Shown piece after piece: positions 11,005-23,913 of a stretch of DNA of 64,000 nt. Both the position numbers and the translations under genes were made by a program. Under the pieces are notes generated by a model that saw only the letters and a program-made list of their open reading frames with translations, did not search any database and had not been told where the DNA came from. The DNA comes from Ricinus communis (Eukaryota; Streptophyta; Magnoliopsida; Malpighiales; Euphorbiaceae), in the NCBI RefSeq assembly GCF_019578655.1, contig NC_063263.1, positions 26,349,001-26,413,000 of the forward strand. The letters are read 5' to 3'. Within the stretch, counting starts at the first letter, position 1, and each line of letters opens with the position of its first letter.

Positions 11005-12448
11005 TGATGCGTGCTATATGTGTTAGCTACAATCTAAGGCAGTGCACCTATCGATGCAGTCTAGCACTAATGGCGAGTATCAAGGTCGTATTCCTCGAGA
11101 AAGTGAAAGCCTAGAGTTACTCCTTTGTTTTTTGTTATATTAACCTAAAATGAATGATGAATAATTTCTAAACTAACTAATAGCTACAAGTTAAGTTCTA
11201 AGGGAGATGCAGGAATAAATGGATAATTGAAATAACCAAGACAAGAAAGCAAATCCAAAGGGAACCTAAACTAGTTGGCAATCAAACAAAAGATAAAGGA
11301 TTGATGACTCCAATTATGCTACCCGTGGATGAATTCTTAAATGAATTCGGTTTCTCTCTCTCGATAACCGAATTCCTAAACTTAATAACCTAAAGTTGGA
11401 ATCTCTTCCTAACGATTGATTCTTAAATTAGCATTAAGCTTTAATCCGCCTCTATTAAGCTTTGTTAATTCTTAATCCGGCTAGTTAATTATCCTTATCT
11501 CTAAGTGATTATTAACCAGTTCTTGCTATTCAAAATTCTAATTGCCAAATGGACTTCTCAATCACATAAAGCAATCTAAATACCACAATTCACAACGTCT
11601 CATGAATAATGCATTATTTTATTAATACTGAAAGCAAGAAGAATACAAAACTAACTCAAACAATCCAACAATATAATATTAAGCCAACATAGTAAAGAAA
11701 TCCCAATGGATTTAATCAATCTAGCTAATCATGTTCATTTTCAAAACCCAAAAGAATTCAATTACAAAAATGAGTAAAGGTAGAAAAACCCGAATACACC
11801 CTTAGATGAGAGTAAACAGCTCCAATTCCTCTTGCCCAATCTTGAATCGATTCTTGTTCCTCTTGCTTAAATTGAAGCCAATCAATGAACCTCGCCCAAT
11901 CTTCAATCTTTGAAGGGAATCCGATTGAAACCTTGGTCCAAGTCTCCTTTTTCCTTGGTTCCAACTCTGAAAACCCTTAGAGAGAGAAAAATTAGGGTTT
12001 GGGATGTTCTCCCCAGCTCTATTTTCTTCCTTCCTCTCTTCTTTCTTTTAACTAATTCCCCATGTCACCGCCAACACGGCCATGTTCCTGGCCGTGTTGG
12101 GAACACGGTTTGGTGTTCTTGGCCATGTTACTCTCTATGGTCGTGCTCTATAAGATCTACTTCTTCTTTGATGTCCAACACGGCCGTGTTCCTACCCGTA
12201 TTGGGAACACGGCCAGTGTTGAAACCAACACGGCCATGTTCAGCTTCCTCATGCTCGTATTTAGCTTGTTTCGACAGCTTTCACGTCCAATTATGCTCCA
12301 ATTCTTCCCTTTATCATCTTTTGACTTCTTTTGGACCTAATGCACACAAACAGACGCATAGGGTGAGTGTTGGGACCAATTCACATCCAAATGTCTATAA
12401 AATCAATCTTAAAAACTTCATTTAGATGTGTGTATTTTACGCACATCA
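11005..12448 (-). repeat. Solo LTR (subfamily A) with target duplication GAATG
   Basis: TGATGCGTGC to GCACATCA, 1444 bp, flanked exactly by GAATG at 11000-11004 and 12449-12453. Inverted terminal TGATG/CATCA is intact. No internal sequence remains, so two LTRs recombined and left one. It closely resembles the LTR at 610-2016 in the same orientation. A palindromic GGCCGTGTT motif cluster lies at about 12070-12240. It is inserted in the Athila element between pol and the env-like ORF. Confidence 0.92.
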
Positions 12449-12453
12449 GAATG

Positions 12454-14159
12454 ATGAGCTAAAAATTTGCCACTGAACTAGGCCTTAGCCCGATTCTTAT
12501 AAATTTTAAGCCCACCACAGTTCTAATTGGACCCAATAAGAATTTTAGCCTTTTAGATAATTAGAAACAAGTTTTTAGTTGTATTCTAGTCACCTTTCTT
12601 TTTCTTTTTCTTTAAGGATTAACAGCTTAATTTTATTAGATAAATAGAAATCCTAATCATAGTCTAATAAGTTTTCCAACTTTAATGAGAATTACAACTC
12701 TTAAAATTCGCTCTATAAATAGATCTCTCTCCATACCCATTGATTTTATATTCTTTTTACTTTTATCATAGCGATGACTTTCAAGGAAGCTCATGTGTAT
12801 GATATCACCTCATCCCCATCACCATCACTACCTCAATCTAGGCATCGGTCAAAATCACCCACATCATATCCAACTAAGTATAGAAGCGAGATTTTTCAAG
12901 ACCTCGATCATCACCCCCTAAAAGTTGAACACCATATTATAGGAAGAGAAATCCATAGGATCCAAGGCTAGAAGAGTTCACTACCATGTTAGCCTATCAA
13001 AGGGCATACCCTAAGCCCAATGAGTATACCTTCTCTTTAAAAGAAATAGTGGAGAATGAATGAAGGGAGAGAGCTTATCAAAAAAGGATCTCTATGAAGA
13101 AAATACTTCGAATGAGGCTCTAAGACCTGATAATAATATAGAGAGTGATCCTAGTGAACTTAGTAACTGAGAAGGAAAAGAAGCCACTCCTCCTCCTATA
13201 AGACCTCGAGGATGATGCCTTGGAAAGCATGCTCGTGTTATCTCAACACCAAAAAAGGGACGAGGATGTCCAAGGAAGGTTGAGCAACCTTCTAATCATT
13301 AAGAAGGGACACCCAAGGAAGTAATTTTGAAGTCATTAGATACTAGATTTGGATTCATGTTTGTTTAGTTATCTTAGTTTTTCTTTTCATTAGTTAGTTT
13401 ATCTTTTAGTTATTTGACTTTATTTTGCTTAAATTTTTATTCAAATCTTAAGATTTTTGTTAATTTACCTTTGTTATCAATAAAGTTTAGTTATTTTCAT
13501 TTGAATTTCATTTATTATGTGGATTTTGCTTTTGTTTACTTTAGTTTTTAATTTATTTTTATTTAAATGAGTCATAAGGTTATTACTTTGATGAATGGCT
13601 TATGAAAGTTTAGGAATTTTTCACAAAAAAGTTAGAAGATAACGTCACATGGGAAGCCACATGTTGTGTAACCTTGTTATGTGGAATAGAAAAAACCATC
13701 CGCAATTATGACAAGTGATATGGGGAGACCACACTGCGGTGCCTTCCCTGTATGTACTTGAAGATCACCTAAAGATAAGGTAAGGTGACACGGGGAGACC
13801 ACATCCCGGTGTCAATCGTCGTGTGACTCCACAAAAGACTTGAAGATGAAAACATTTGACACGGAGAGACACATCGCTGTGCCTTCCCCATGTACACTAA
13901 AATTCCAAAATGCTTGGAAGGTTAAAAGACGCCACACAGGGAGCACATCGCCGTGTCTTTTCCCATGTCTCGCTGTGAATAACAATTTAAAGAGTTTTTC
14001 TTCTTCTTTTCACTTACAAAACCTAGCCTCCCTATATTTTCTCAAAAAACTCTTTTATTCCTCTTCTTCTACCCCTCTCTAGATACTATTTCTCATAAAG
14101 CCTCACTTTCATATCCATCAAAATACTCATCCTTTTTCTCTTTTTTCAAGATTTTATGG
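12454..14159 (+). mobile_element. Athila internal spacer between pol and the env-like ORF
   Basis: Mostly non-coding, with one Ser/Pro/His-rich frame (12774-12971) of no recognisable family. From 13640 to 13990 there are repeated phrases of the form CACGGGGAGACCACAT...CGTGT. These resemble the motif clusters in the LTRs here and those near 16960-17230 of the same element. No function can be supported. Confidence 0.45.
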
Positions 14160-15572
14160 GTAAAAAAAAAGAGAAGTTCCTCCTCATAAGCAACTCTAGT
14201 GGCTGCCTCATTGGTATCCTTTGATCCAAATCACCCTTCGGTCCAATTCACTAATAATACATCAAGGGCTCGCTTTACACATCTAGTGAATAAGAATTTT
14301 TCCTCAACACGCCACGTCAACTGGGATTTTATGTGCTCAATTAGGTTCAAAGAACAATTAAGAGGGTGGGTGACTCATCCAGCATGGAAGAAGTTCTTTA
14401 AGATGTCGAAACCCGCCTTTAGAGAAATTACCCTTCAATTTACGGAACTTTGACGTTCGAGTTGGGTACTAAGGTGGATCGCATAGGAAATACAATCAAA
14501 TTCTAGCTTGGGAGGAAATACTTTGATATGTCTGTCAACGAGTTTTTCGTGACAATGAGTATTTACACAGGCGAAGAGGTAACATATGACGGTTACTTAC
14601 ATGCTCCTTATAAATTTTATGGTAATCGTACTGTTGAGAGTGTATGGGAAAATTTAGCATTAAATGCACCTAGGTATTTCACTTCAAAGTCTAAAGCTTC
14701 TGCCCTTAAGTCCTTTCCTTTACATTTTTTGCACTTTTTATTGACAACGACCATCATGAATAGAGTTGAAAGTGGTGGACGCTGCACTCAACAGGATATA
14801 TTTTACTTAATGTGCATATGGTGCAATGTAGTTTTATGTTTGTTGATTTATTTGATAGAGTAGGCGAAGAAATTAGATAAGGTTTGTTTGTGCGGGGGTA
14901 TGTACATTACTAGGTTAGCAAAGAATCTAGGTATATTTGAAGGACTGTCCTTGATAACTTTGGATGGTTTGCCAGAATTGATGGGCCTAAAAACTTTATA
15001 ATGGATGGATAAGGATAAACAAATATTAAATATAGTACCCCCTCCGCAGGATGACTTCCACTTTGACCCGCCAATAGTCCCTCCAACTTTCACTACAGGT
15101 ACTTCGGGTGCAACAAATCATCCCTCGACAACTAGACCTTCTTCCTCTTCTTTTTGTCCTCCATCTAGTGGAGGTGAACCGTATAAGGATTGGATGGCCT
15201 ATTACTATATTCGCTTTGATGAGAACAAAAAATCCATAGAGTTTGAGTAACGAATTTGTAGATTAGAGATGCAAATGCACAGACTTTACTGTTAAGACAA
15301 TAAGGTGTTCCACAATCAAACTCAGATGATGGGTATAATGGGAAATCAACAAGAGATGATGCAAAGAAACATATGAGCATGGATTGGCTTCAGAATTTGA
15401 TGATGCATTGTTGGCAATCTCAGAGGTACACCCATCGAGGCCTCCACCAAGTTTTTATGAGGCGCACCAGGTACCGCCAAATGATGGAGCTCATGTATGT
15501 GAGGTTAATTCTGAGGACACCGATGGTTATGATGATGACACCGAGGAGAGTAATGGTGGCATGGAGGGTTAA
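14160..15572 (+). pseudogene. Athila ORF1/env-like protein, decayed
   Basis: Plus-strand frames match the plant Athila ORF-1-type (env-position) protein. A WDFMCSIRFKEQLRGWVTHP segment lies at about 14315-14385, MSVNEFFVTMSIYTGEEVTY at 14528-14590, and a LLTTTIMNRVESGGRCTQQD segment at about 14740-14800. A Pro/Ser-rich tail and a Glu/Asp-rich end follow (15000-15572). In Athila elements this ORF lies 3' of pol; its role is unproven. Stops at about 14451, 14861 and 15248 and changes of frame break it. Confidence 0.65.
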
Positions 15573-16750
15573 GCCTGTATTATTATCTGTTGAACAATTT
15601 CTATTTTATTTGGTTTTGTTTTTTGCTTTTTGTTTGATTTCTCAATTTTTGTACTTAAGAAGGAGACTTATTTTAAGTTCTTATGTTTTTTATTTTTGGA
15701 TGACTACGATTCGTTTTATCCTTTATCTATATTTTGCTTTCGATAGTTAAACAGATAACTCGTGAATTGGAATGGGGTTTGGATAAAAATTATAGAAATT
15801 ACTTAAATTCAAGAAAGGCCTTTTTTTATTTATTTATTTATTTTTTTATTGTATATGTTAATCACATTTAGGACCATGTGTCTAATCAGAATAGGGGAAG
15901 GGGTTATTATTTCTTTGTGTCTTTTGGCGAATGATTGTTCTTTGAATTGCAATTTAGTTGAATTGGCTTTTATTTATGAATTGAACTTAATTTCCATACT
16001 AGGTTTTTAATTGATAGTTATTGTCTAGTTATTTTATATCTTGAAACTTTAGTTATGTTTATAAGCATTAGATTTTTTCAATTTCTCTTAATTTTGTCGA
16101 GTAGACATATCTAATATTTTTTTGTAATTTCTTACTCTTTTGTGATGTTTACGAAATACATAAAAGTACACGAAAAATATACAATATTAAGAAGTGTGTC
16201 ACTCTATTCCGCTATTCTCAAAAAGTTTTGAGAATAAAAAATAAAAGTGATAAATAAATAAATAAAAAATCCGAGAATATGAATAATATTTTGGACTTGT
16301 GACTTTTGTTCAGTAACTGAGGGTCGGTATTGCCAAAGTCTATTCTCGCGTCAAAAGGCTAGAATGGTAATTTCAAATATGCTCAAATCTCTATAATAAT
16401 AATAATAATAATAATAAAAGATATAAGTGATTGTGCTTCATGAAGAATTTGTTTTATGCTTAGAGGGAAAATTTTTAATTCTATCTTCTTTAAAGTTTAG
16501 AAATGTTTGGAAAGAATGCTTATTCCCCTAACTTTAGATGTCAAGCCTTTGATTTTCTTTGCTTCCTATTATGAGATTACCCTATTTTATGGTCTTTTAT
16601 TTGAGAATTGATTTTTGGTTAATGATTCTAAGTTGTGGTTGTATGGATGATTAGTTAATAAATTATTTGATGTCTATTTTTGGAGAGAGAGTTTATCATT
16701 TCAACCTTTTTATTTTATTTAGTTTCTTGGGGACAAGCAATTGCTCAAAT
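15573..16750 (+). mobile_element. Athila 3' untranslated region with AAT microsatellite
   Basis: AT-rich, non-coding. An (ATA)n run lies at 16397-16419. The phrase TTGGGGACAAGCAATTGCTC just before 16751 is typical of the sequence upstream of the polypurine tract in these elements. Confidence 0.5.
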
Positions 16751-16760
16751 GTGGAAAATT

Positions 16761-18188
16761 TAATAAGTGTTAAAAGCACTTTTTATCGAGCTTTATTCTA
16801 TATTGATTTAACTTTTAATTCAGTTTGATTCGTTTGTTTAAACATGGTTTTCAATACTTTTAAGTGAGGATAATACATGTTAAAAAGGTGAATGGAATCG
16901 AAAAGCATGAGAATCAGGCAAAGAAAAGGCATTTTTATCCAATGTTAAGCTTCTACATGGGCATGACATGGGAAGCTACACTCCTGTGTTGTATTTTACA
17001 ATGAATTCCATCAAAGGGTAGAAGCTTTTTAGACTGACATAGGAAGCACACTGCCAAGTGGCTTGCCGGTATGAATTGGTAAAATTAGACGAATGCAAGA
17101 AGGCTATGGAAAGTTTGCACGTCTTGTGCCTTCCCGTATCACCTAGTCTAAAAGGACCGAAGCTAAGGAGGTTTCACACGGGAAGCTTACACTCTCGTGT
17201 GACCTTCCCGTGTAACCTAGAAGAAGAATTAAAGCTACAAAAGTCATGAACGTTGTACGGCCATGTGGGTACCTGTGTAATATATATTTTTTCACTATTT
17301 AAAGATCTTTTAGGTTTCATTTTTCGAGGATGCAGTCTTTTAGTTCATTTTTAGAGAGAGAAACTTCAAAAGTCAATTATCTTTCATTTCTTGGGGTTTT
17401 GTTGAATATTATTCAAGGAAGGAGATTAACTCCATTTTTGTTTCCAAGATTTGAAGATTCAAGTTAGAAGATTACTTCTCATCCATGAATAGTTGGAGAT
17501 CTTCTTTTTCTATTTCTTCTTTCTTATTTGCAATGTGTAGAAACTAATTTTCTTTGCTCTTTGAGTTTTGATGAACCCTAAATTATATTATATGGGTTGA
17601 TTTAAGTTTATGCAATTAAATTTTTTCTATAAGTTGTCTTAGCACTTTGATTACTTAATTATCTATTTCAATTGAATGAAATTTATTTTCACAAATTGAT
17701 TAGAGATAACTATTTATAAATTGATGACATCTTAAGGATTGAGAATTGATTAGGATACTAAAGATAGATCTACAAGATTCTTTGGTTTAATAGTTCCTTA
17801 ATCTTAATGCATGACCTAATTGAGTGGATTTAAAATTAGATTCCTTTCCCTCCTCTTAGGAATTAGGGGTTTAATCACCTGCGAAAGATTTTTACCCAAA
17901 AATTGTGAATATCAATTCATCTCTTGAGTTTGATTTAATTGCTAATTTATTCATGAAGTATTTAACTCTTTAGGAAATTTCATTACCTGAATAGACTTTA
18001 TCCTTAATAAATATTCTAATTGACTTAATTCTTTCTTTTAGCTTAGTTTTCTTTCAAATTTACTATATCCAAACAACATCTTGTTTGCTAAATATTAGTA
18101 TATGTTTGACAGTGGAACGATACCCTAACTCATCATTTTATTACTTATACGTTCAGTGTACTTTGCCGTGTGTGAATAATACATATTA
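16761..18188 (+). repeat. 3' LTR of the Athila element
   Basis: It starts at TAATAAGTGTT directly after a decayed polypurine tract (GTGGAAAATT, 16751-16760) and ends ACATATTA, both end dinucleotides mutated. It contains ACGGGAAGC.../CGTGTGACC motif pairs (16955-17230). The segment near 18115-18180 (GTGGAACGATACCCTAACTC, then CGTGTGTGAATAA) is typical of the LTR 3' end. No 5' LTR partner is in the window because the left part of the element was replaced by the Tat-like element near 7.7 kb. Confidence 0.6.
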
Positions 18189-19245
18189 ATATATCTTTTT
18201 ATTTCTATTTTTCTTTATTTACTAATTTGAGTTTATTTATAAATTTTGTCTTCTCTTTTTTTTTTTGAATTTCTTTCTATAATTTAATTACTTATTCAGT
18301 ATATTTTGCTTTTCACTCATTTAACCTACAATTTATATTCATTTATAGCTTTGTTTTCTTTCTTAGAAATTTGTTATTCTTTTTTATTTATTAATTGCAA
18401 AAGATTCCAAATATTAGATATTCTTATATTATTTTATAATTTCTATCTATAAATGACCTTGAGAAAAAGAAATAAGAAACTCTATTTTTACAAGGTGTTG
18501 AAGTCAATAAATGTTTCTTAAACTGTATCGACTTCTCTTTTTCTTCTATAAACTTCTATATTTCAATCTTAGTAATTTTATTTTATATTACTGAAGTTTA
18601 ATTACTAATAAATAATTAATTATATCTTTAAGCATATTTTATATTTTTAAAATAATTGAAATTTGAGTATGAATGTTTTTTATTTTTTAAAATTTTATAG
18701 ATTTTCATATTATTTATATTAATTTTTAATATTTTTGTCAAAAATTTATAAATTATATTAATAAATTAACAATAGATTTATAGCAAATACAATGAACAAT
18801 GTATTACTTTTCTTTGTCCCGTAATACAATATATTTATGCTAAAAAACAAAAGAAAAATTACTATTACTTTTCTGAGAATTGCCATAATTTACAAGTCTG
18901 ACCTTGCATTTTCAAAAGTGAATTATTAACTCATTAACATTTGTTTCCGTCAACTATTACCTCCCTTCGTATTTTTTTGTTAGTCAATTCAATAAAAGAA
19001 ATTAGTTGATAATTAAAATTTTTAATTTAATCTCTAAACTTATTATATTTATCTTTTTTAGAAATGTTCTTAAACTTTTTATTAAGTATCAATTTCAGCC
19101 AAACTTTAATCTTTATCAATTACTTTTATTTTTAAAATGATTTAATTTTAATTTGTAGAAGAAATAATTAAAATCTATAACTTAATTACAATGGAAAAAA
19201 ATCAAAAATCTACCAAACCTGATGCTACCAGTGACGGCAAAAACT
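18189..19245. other. AT-rich intergenic or retroelement-derived DNA
   Basis: Strongly AT-rich with no supported frame. The last ~25 bases (CTACCAGTGACGGCAAAAAC) resemble a decayed primer-site flank of the LTR that follows. Nothing else recognised. Confidence 0.4.
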
Positions 19246-20682
19246 TGATGGTCTATTTATGCAACCTACACCTAAGGCAGTGAACCTACCGATGCAGTCT
19301 AGCACTAGTGAGTATCAAGGTCGTATCCCTGGAGATCGGGTGAACCTAGAGTTACTACTGTTTGCTATGTTATCTAGTCTGAAATAGGGTGTGAAAGTTC
19401 TAACGTTACCAGCTAATGGTTATGAGTGCAAATAAGTAAATGAAGGACAACAAACAATAAAAAAAACAATTGCAAAGAGAGAAACAAACCCAAAAGGGGG
19501 CCTAAGTGATGGAATTCTAAAGATGGATTTTATGGATTGCCGATCTTGCTTACCTGTGCCTAAATCCTAAATTGAACCAGGTTCCTCTCTCGAGCTTACC
19601 GAGTTCCTAAACCTGCACTAACCTAATGGAATCTCTTCCTATCGGATTACTACAGATTAGCATTAAGCATGATTTAAAACTATTAAAAGTTATTAATTCT
19701 TAATCCGGCGAGTAAATCAACCTTATCTCTAACTGTTAACTACCAGTTCTTACTATTCAATGTCCAGTTTTAACAAGTATTTCTCAATGTCAAGAAACAA
19801 CCCACAAACAATTAATTCAACATCTTAAATTAACTGAATCAAACTTTTTTACTAAATAGTAAGAAGATTGCAAGAATGACAATTACAAATCTAATAATTA
19901 AGCATAATCCATCAACAAAGGTGAACCTCAATGGGTTCAAAAGATCTAGCTATTCATGTTCATGGTTAAAGCAATTAAGGAACAAAATAAGGAAAAGAAA
20001 ATTAAAGGCATGTACACCCTTCTCTTTCAAGTTAAATGAGAAACCTTAAATTAGCAAATTCGAAATCTCAAACCCTAGTTGCCTCTTGAATGCTCCCAAA
20101 GTTTGTCTTGATCTTCAATTCGACGTTGGAACAAGTGAAATCCCTCCTTCAATTGATGAATTTGATCTCTCAAGGTCTACAATTGAGGTATAGGAAATAA
20201 TTGATTGAGTGTGTGTCTTGGAATTGAGTCAAAAATTCGTGTCCTTTACAAAAGAACTCAAAATTGCCTATATAGTTGATTTAGCACGGCCGGAGTCCAG
20301 GCAGTGCTGAATCTGGGGAGTCTATTGTGCTGACTCCTTCCAAGCCGTGCCGAAGCCGGTGCTGAGCCACCACAGGCCGTGCTGGAGGTCGTGGTGGCTT
20401 CGGAAGCCGTGCTGAAATGACACAATTGGGGATAGCTTCTTGGCAATTCAGCACGGCCGGAGTCCAGGCTATGGTCAACCTCGGGGTGCTAGTCCTCGCC
20501 CAATTTGATGGATTTTGGTCCGTAATCACACGTATTTCCCTCGATTATTGATGGTGTCCTTCGAAAATGACCTGAAACGAGAAAGGAAACAAAAGACAGG
20601 TGATTCTAGCATAAAACGGGATAATCATGCATAAAAATGTAAACAATCGGGCATGAAAACATGTGTAGTATGATGCTTATCA
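19246..20682 (-). repeat. Diverged LTR of the TGATG/CATCA family
   Basis: TGATGGTCTATTTATGC to GATGCTTATCA, 1437 bp. It shares the block CGATGCAGTCTAGCACTA (19292-19309) and overall layout with the LTRs at 610, 11005, 23914 and 28714 but is clearly more distant. It has its own GCACGGCCGGAGTCCAGG-type motif cluster (20283-20475). Flanks AAACT and GAGAC do not form a target duplication, so it is a remnant rather than a clean solo LTR. Confidence 0.65.
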
Positions 20683-20907
20683 GAGACCGAGTAAAGTTGT
20701 TGCTCACGATCGAGACATTATTTGGTTTATCATTTTATAGAATGATATAATTTTATTTTTCTTATATTGGTATTTTTTTGTTTAATTGTATGTTTTTCAC
20801 TAAAAAAATATGAGAAAATAATTATAAAAAAATAAAGTAAGAAATGAATTAAACAATGAAGTGGAGTAAAAGAGATTAAAAGTTTTTTTTTAAATATCAA
20901 ATTAAAG

Positions 20908-20971
20908 TCGAATTGAACTTGCACATGGTGGATTCACAATCCACTGCCTTGATCCACTTAGCTACATCCAC
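20908..20971 (-). pseudogene. trnH-GUG: Plastid-derived trnH-GUG remnant (nuclear plastid DNA)
   Basis: The minus strand reads like plastid tRNA-His: acceptor start near 20971, D-loop region AAGTGGATCAAGGCAG, and the anticodon arm GTGGATTGTGAATCCAC with GUG anticodon. The 3' quarter is truncated and mutated (TTCAATTCGAC, then unrelated sequence), so it cannot fold into a complete tRNA. In plastomes trnH lies next to psbA on the same strand. A psbA piece lies on the same strand at 39535. Best explained as an insertion of plastid DNA into the nucleus, not a working tRNA gene. Confidence 0.8.
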
Positions 20972-21364
20972 CCCTAATTCTATAACTTTATTTAAAAACA
21001 AATATTCGATTAAATATTAGAAGTAGAAGGGTTTCAATTTCTAGCATTTAAATTTCAAATTTATCTCTCTTAAAAGATTTTATAAGATACAAATACAAGA
21101 ATAAAATACAACTACAAAAATAAAAAGACATAAAAATAAAAGCTTTATCTTTTATATCTTTTATTTTCAATCGAAAAAAAAGAACTTCAGAAAAAAAAAA
21201 AAGATTGAGAAGAACATATACTTGATTTAAAATAATTACATAAACTATATATATATAATCTTCAGAAAGCGACCCATAAAAAGATTTTTTAAAAATAATT
21301 CTTTTATTTTTGAATTTTAAGGATTAAAACAATAAGAAAAGAAAATAAACGTTTATATATATAT
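20972..21364 (-). other. Probable plastid trnH-psbA spacer, left part, ending in a TA repeat
   Basis: AT-rich non-coding DNA between the trnH remnant and the first viral sequence. Position and composition fit the plastid trnH-psbA spacer, but the sequence itself is too plain to prove it. It ends in TTTATATATATATTTTT, where pararetroviral sequence begins. Confidence 0.45.
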
Positions 21365-21953
21365 TTTTCTACTTCGATACAAGCTCAATCCAAACTTCAA
21401 AGATTCCCTATTGGTTTAAACAATGGTGGAATTTTTATGGCAATGTTCCTGAGACCATAATTCCAGAAGTTCTACCTCTGTTTAACCTTTTCAAAGCCCA
21501 CTATAAACCCAACAAAATAGAAAGACGTTTTCCCCCGTTACTTCTATTTTGTTCAAACTTTTTTCTTCCCTGGGTATGTGTATGGTATTTCCATTTTAAT
21601 CAAGCAGCAGATGGAGAAATCATTCTTACCCGAAATGGTGGGATAAATTTAACCACCAAGAGAAATTATTGCAAAAGATGGTACAAAATTTCCTTTTAAA
21701 AAATAGCTTCTTGCCACCTCTGAAAGAACAGACCACTTTCTTGGCACAGAAGTCCTTCATAATTCCAAAGCTAGCGGCGGCTCAAACAGAAGATGATTTC
21801 TTACAGTTGATCAAACAATTGTTGGAAACCGCCTGTTCCAAAGGAAAATCAAAAGCTTCATCTTCCTCTTCCAGCACCAGCTCGGCAGCAATAGACCTAG
21901 ATGGTGACTCAAATGAAGATGACTGTTTTGGGATATTCAAGCCCATCAAATGA
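21365..21953 (+). pseudogene. Viral ORF2, 3' portion (first genome unit of the plus copy)
   Basis: It matches 34283-34870 of the same locus nearly base for base. It begins mid-gene after a TA repeat. The last 95 codons are open (21669-21953): a Phe/Leu/Lys-rich stretch, then a poly-Ser tract (SKASSSSSSTSSAAIDLDGD), then an acidic end. Upstream codons are frameshifted. ORF2 products of florendovirus-like elements have no assigned function. Because it precedes the primer site of the next unit, it shows that the integrated DNA ran past one genome length or came from a circular form. Confidence 0.7.
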
Positions 21954-22060
21954 CACCTCTGTAAAGCCCTTGGGTTGAAAACTAGAAATAGCAGCCCAAA
22001 ATATTTATGTAATGGGCCAAAAGCCCAATGTAAAAAAAAAAACTTGTTGATCTGCTATCT

Positions 22061-22073
22061 TGGTATCAGAGCC
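22061..22073 (+). other. Viral minus-strand primer-binding site (initiator tRNA-Met)
   Basis: TGGTATCAGAGCC, complementary to the 3' end of initiator tRNA-Met as in all caulimovirids. It lies between ORF2 and the movement-protein region. The same site occurs in reverse at 39056-39068. Confidence 0.85.
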
Positions 22074-22261
22074 TATTGGGTTCCGGGGAAGAAACATCAT
22101 TTGCATAAAGAAGATTTTAAACTCATTTTAATCTGCATCATATTACTGATAAACAAGCATTGTTCATTTATGCACAGTAGTAAGTCCCGTCAGGTATAAG
22201 GGCAGTAAAACTGGTGGCTTGGTTCATATTTGTTTAGAAAGTTATTTTGGTTTATTTTAAA

Positions 22262-23913
22262 ATGAATTTAGAACCATTTTTCTGTAGATCTTCTTCTTTC
22301 TCAAACTCTTCTACCTCTGAGTCCTCAAGGTACAAAGGTTTAGTAAATAGTGAAGAAATCACTATTGAAGATTTTTCAAAGCATATTGATGATTGAGAAA
22401 TACCCAAGGTTCAAAAGAAACAAATTTATGAGTTTTCAAAGTTTCCTCTCTTCAAAACTGATTTTACTATCAAAACTGAAGAAAGAGATATTCAGATTTC
22501 AAAGCCTTTTGAAGAAATTTATCTTTTAAATCCAAAGACCCTTCAAAAGCATAAAGAAAAAGACTATAAGTATATCCATATAGGCCTTGTCCAGGTAGGA
22601 ATAAAGCCCCTTACCAAAGAAGGTTTAGATACTTCCATCTTAGCAGTCCTTAGTGCTAGGTTTACAAATTTTTATGATTCTTTGTTAGGTACTGTTGAGT
22701 CGAGCCTGAATAAAGGACCAATTTCTTTCAATTGCTTTCCAAACATTACAATTTCATTAAATGATAAAAATGTTTTAAAGAGCATCGTTCTTCAAATAAA
22801 GACACATAATTACAAAATGGTTGAAGGATCTATTCCGATAGCATTGATTTTCAAAATACATTACAAAGCTATGATTTCTGCTTTTGGTTCAAAACACAAG
22901 CTCCATTCACCAAAAGGAGAAACCTTATTCCTACAAGCAGATCTCTCCAAATCCAATGCAATTATTCCAAAAACCATTCAATGGAAAGATATCACTCTTC
23001 CATAAGAATGGATCCTTGAAGGAGCAACCCAACCTGAATCACCAAAGCAAACAGAGCCAAATACAAATCTAAAAAATATAACCCAATTTCCAGATGGAAA
23101 AGTAAAGCTTACATTCAACAGGAAATCAACCTCTTCTAGATTTTCTGATGATGACTCTTCAACATCGACCATAGATATTGGAAGGGTATCAAAAATACCT
23201 TCTGTTATTTATGCTCCTTACAAAGAACCAACCCCATCTCAAACACAACCCACATTTTCAACATCTGATATACCAAGCTCAAACAATATACTACAGAATG
23301 TTGATTATCAAAGCAATATCCCTAGAGCAGTCTACAATGAACCAAAGAAAGAAGATGAGGAGATAGAGATCGTCTCTACCCCCTCTTCACCATCACCATC
23401 TGCAATAACACAAAATCTAGAAGCAGAAATTAACATGATTTCAAAAGATTTTCAAATTGATAAAAAGCTTTTACATGAAGATTTCTATTCAAAGAAAAAC
23501 CATTCTAAAAAACTTTGGTTTCTTAAGAATTTTTTACAAGAAAAGGATAGTATTCAAGAAAGATACTATCAATTTTGCATTCAAAACAAAGTCCAAATCA
23601 AATTTTTTGATTGGTTTCAAATTTATTGCAAAGAAAATAGTATTCTTTATCCTTTCAAAGAAAAGCTTATTAGTCCCGTCACTGTAAGAAATAAGGCTCC
23701 AGAGTGGAAGGTCGGGAAAAACCAAACCATCCAGTCTAAACATCCTCCCCTTAGAAAGATAACCATTCCTTATGCAGAGAGTGAAATAGAGGCTACACCT
23801 TACAAATTGATAGGAGAAGATCTTGAGAAGAATGTCAAGAATATTATTCAGCAGAACAATTTCTCGAATACCTATCTTAACACAATAGGGAAGCAGCTTG
23901 TTAGGATAGAAAG
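22262..23913 (+). pseudogene. Viral polyprotein, movement-protein region (plus copy)
   Basis: It starts at ATG 22262 after the primer site. The movement domain spans about 22570-23000: a HIGLVQVGIKPLTKEGLD stretch, a LGTVESSLNKGPISFNCFP stretch, and a SLNDKNV motif. In caulimovirids this protein forms tubules through plasmodesmata for cell-to-cell spread. It is followed by a Ser/Thr/Pro-rich linker and a Lys-rich segment (23435-23910). In-frame stops at 22394 (TGA) and 23003 (TAA) make it non-functional. At 23914 it is cut by the terminal TG of an LTR. The matching minus-copy sequence continues normally past this point. Confidence 0.85.

Noticed and set aside
20908..20971. Functional tRNA-His gene
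   Set aside because: The 3' part is truncated and the T-arm/acceptor cannot pair fully; it is plastid-derived debris.
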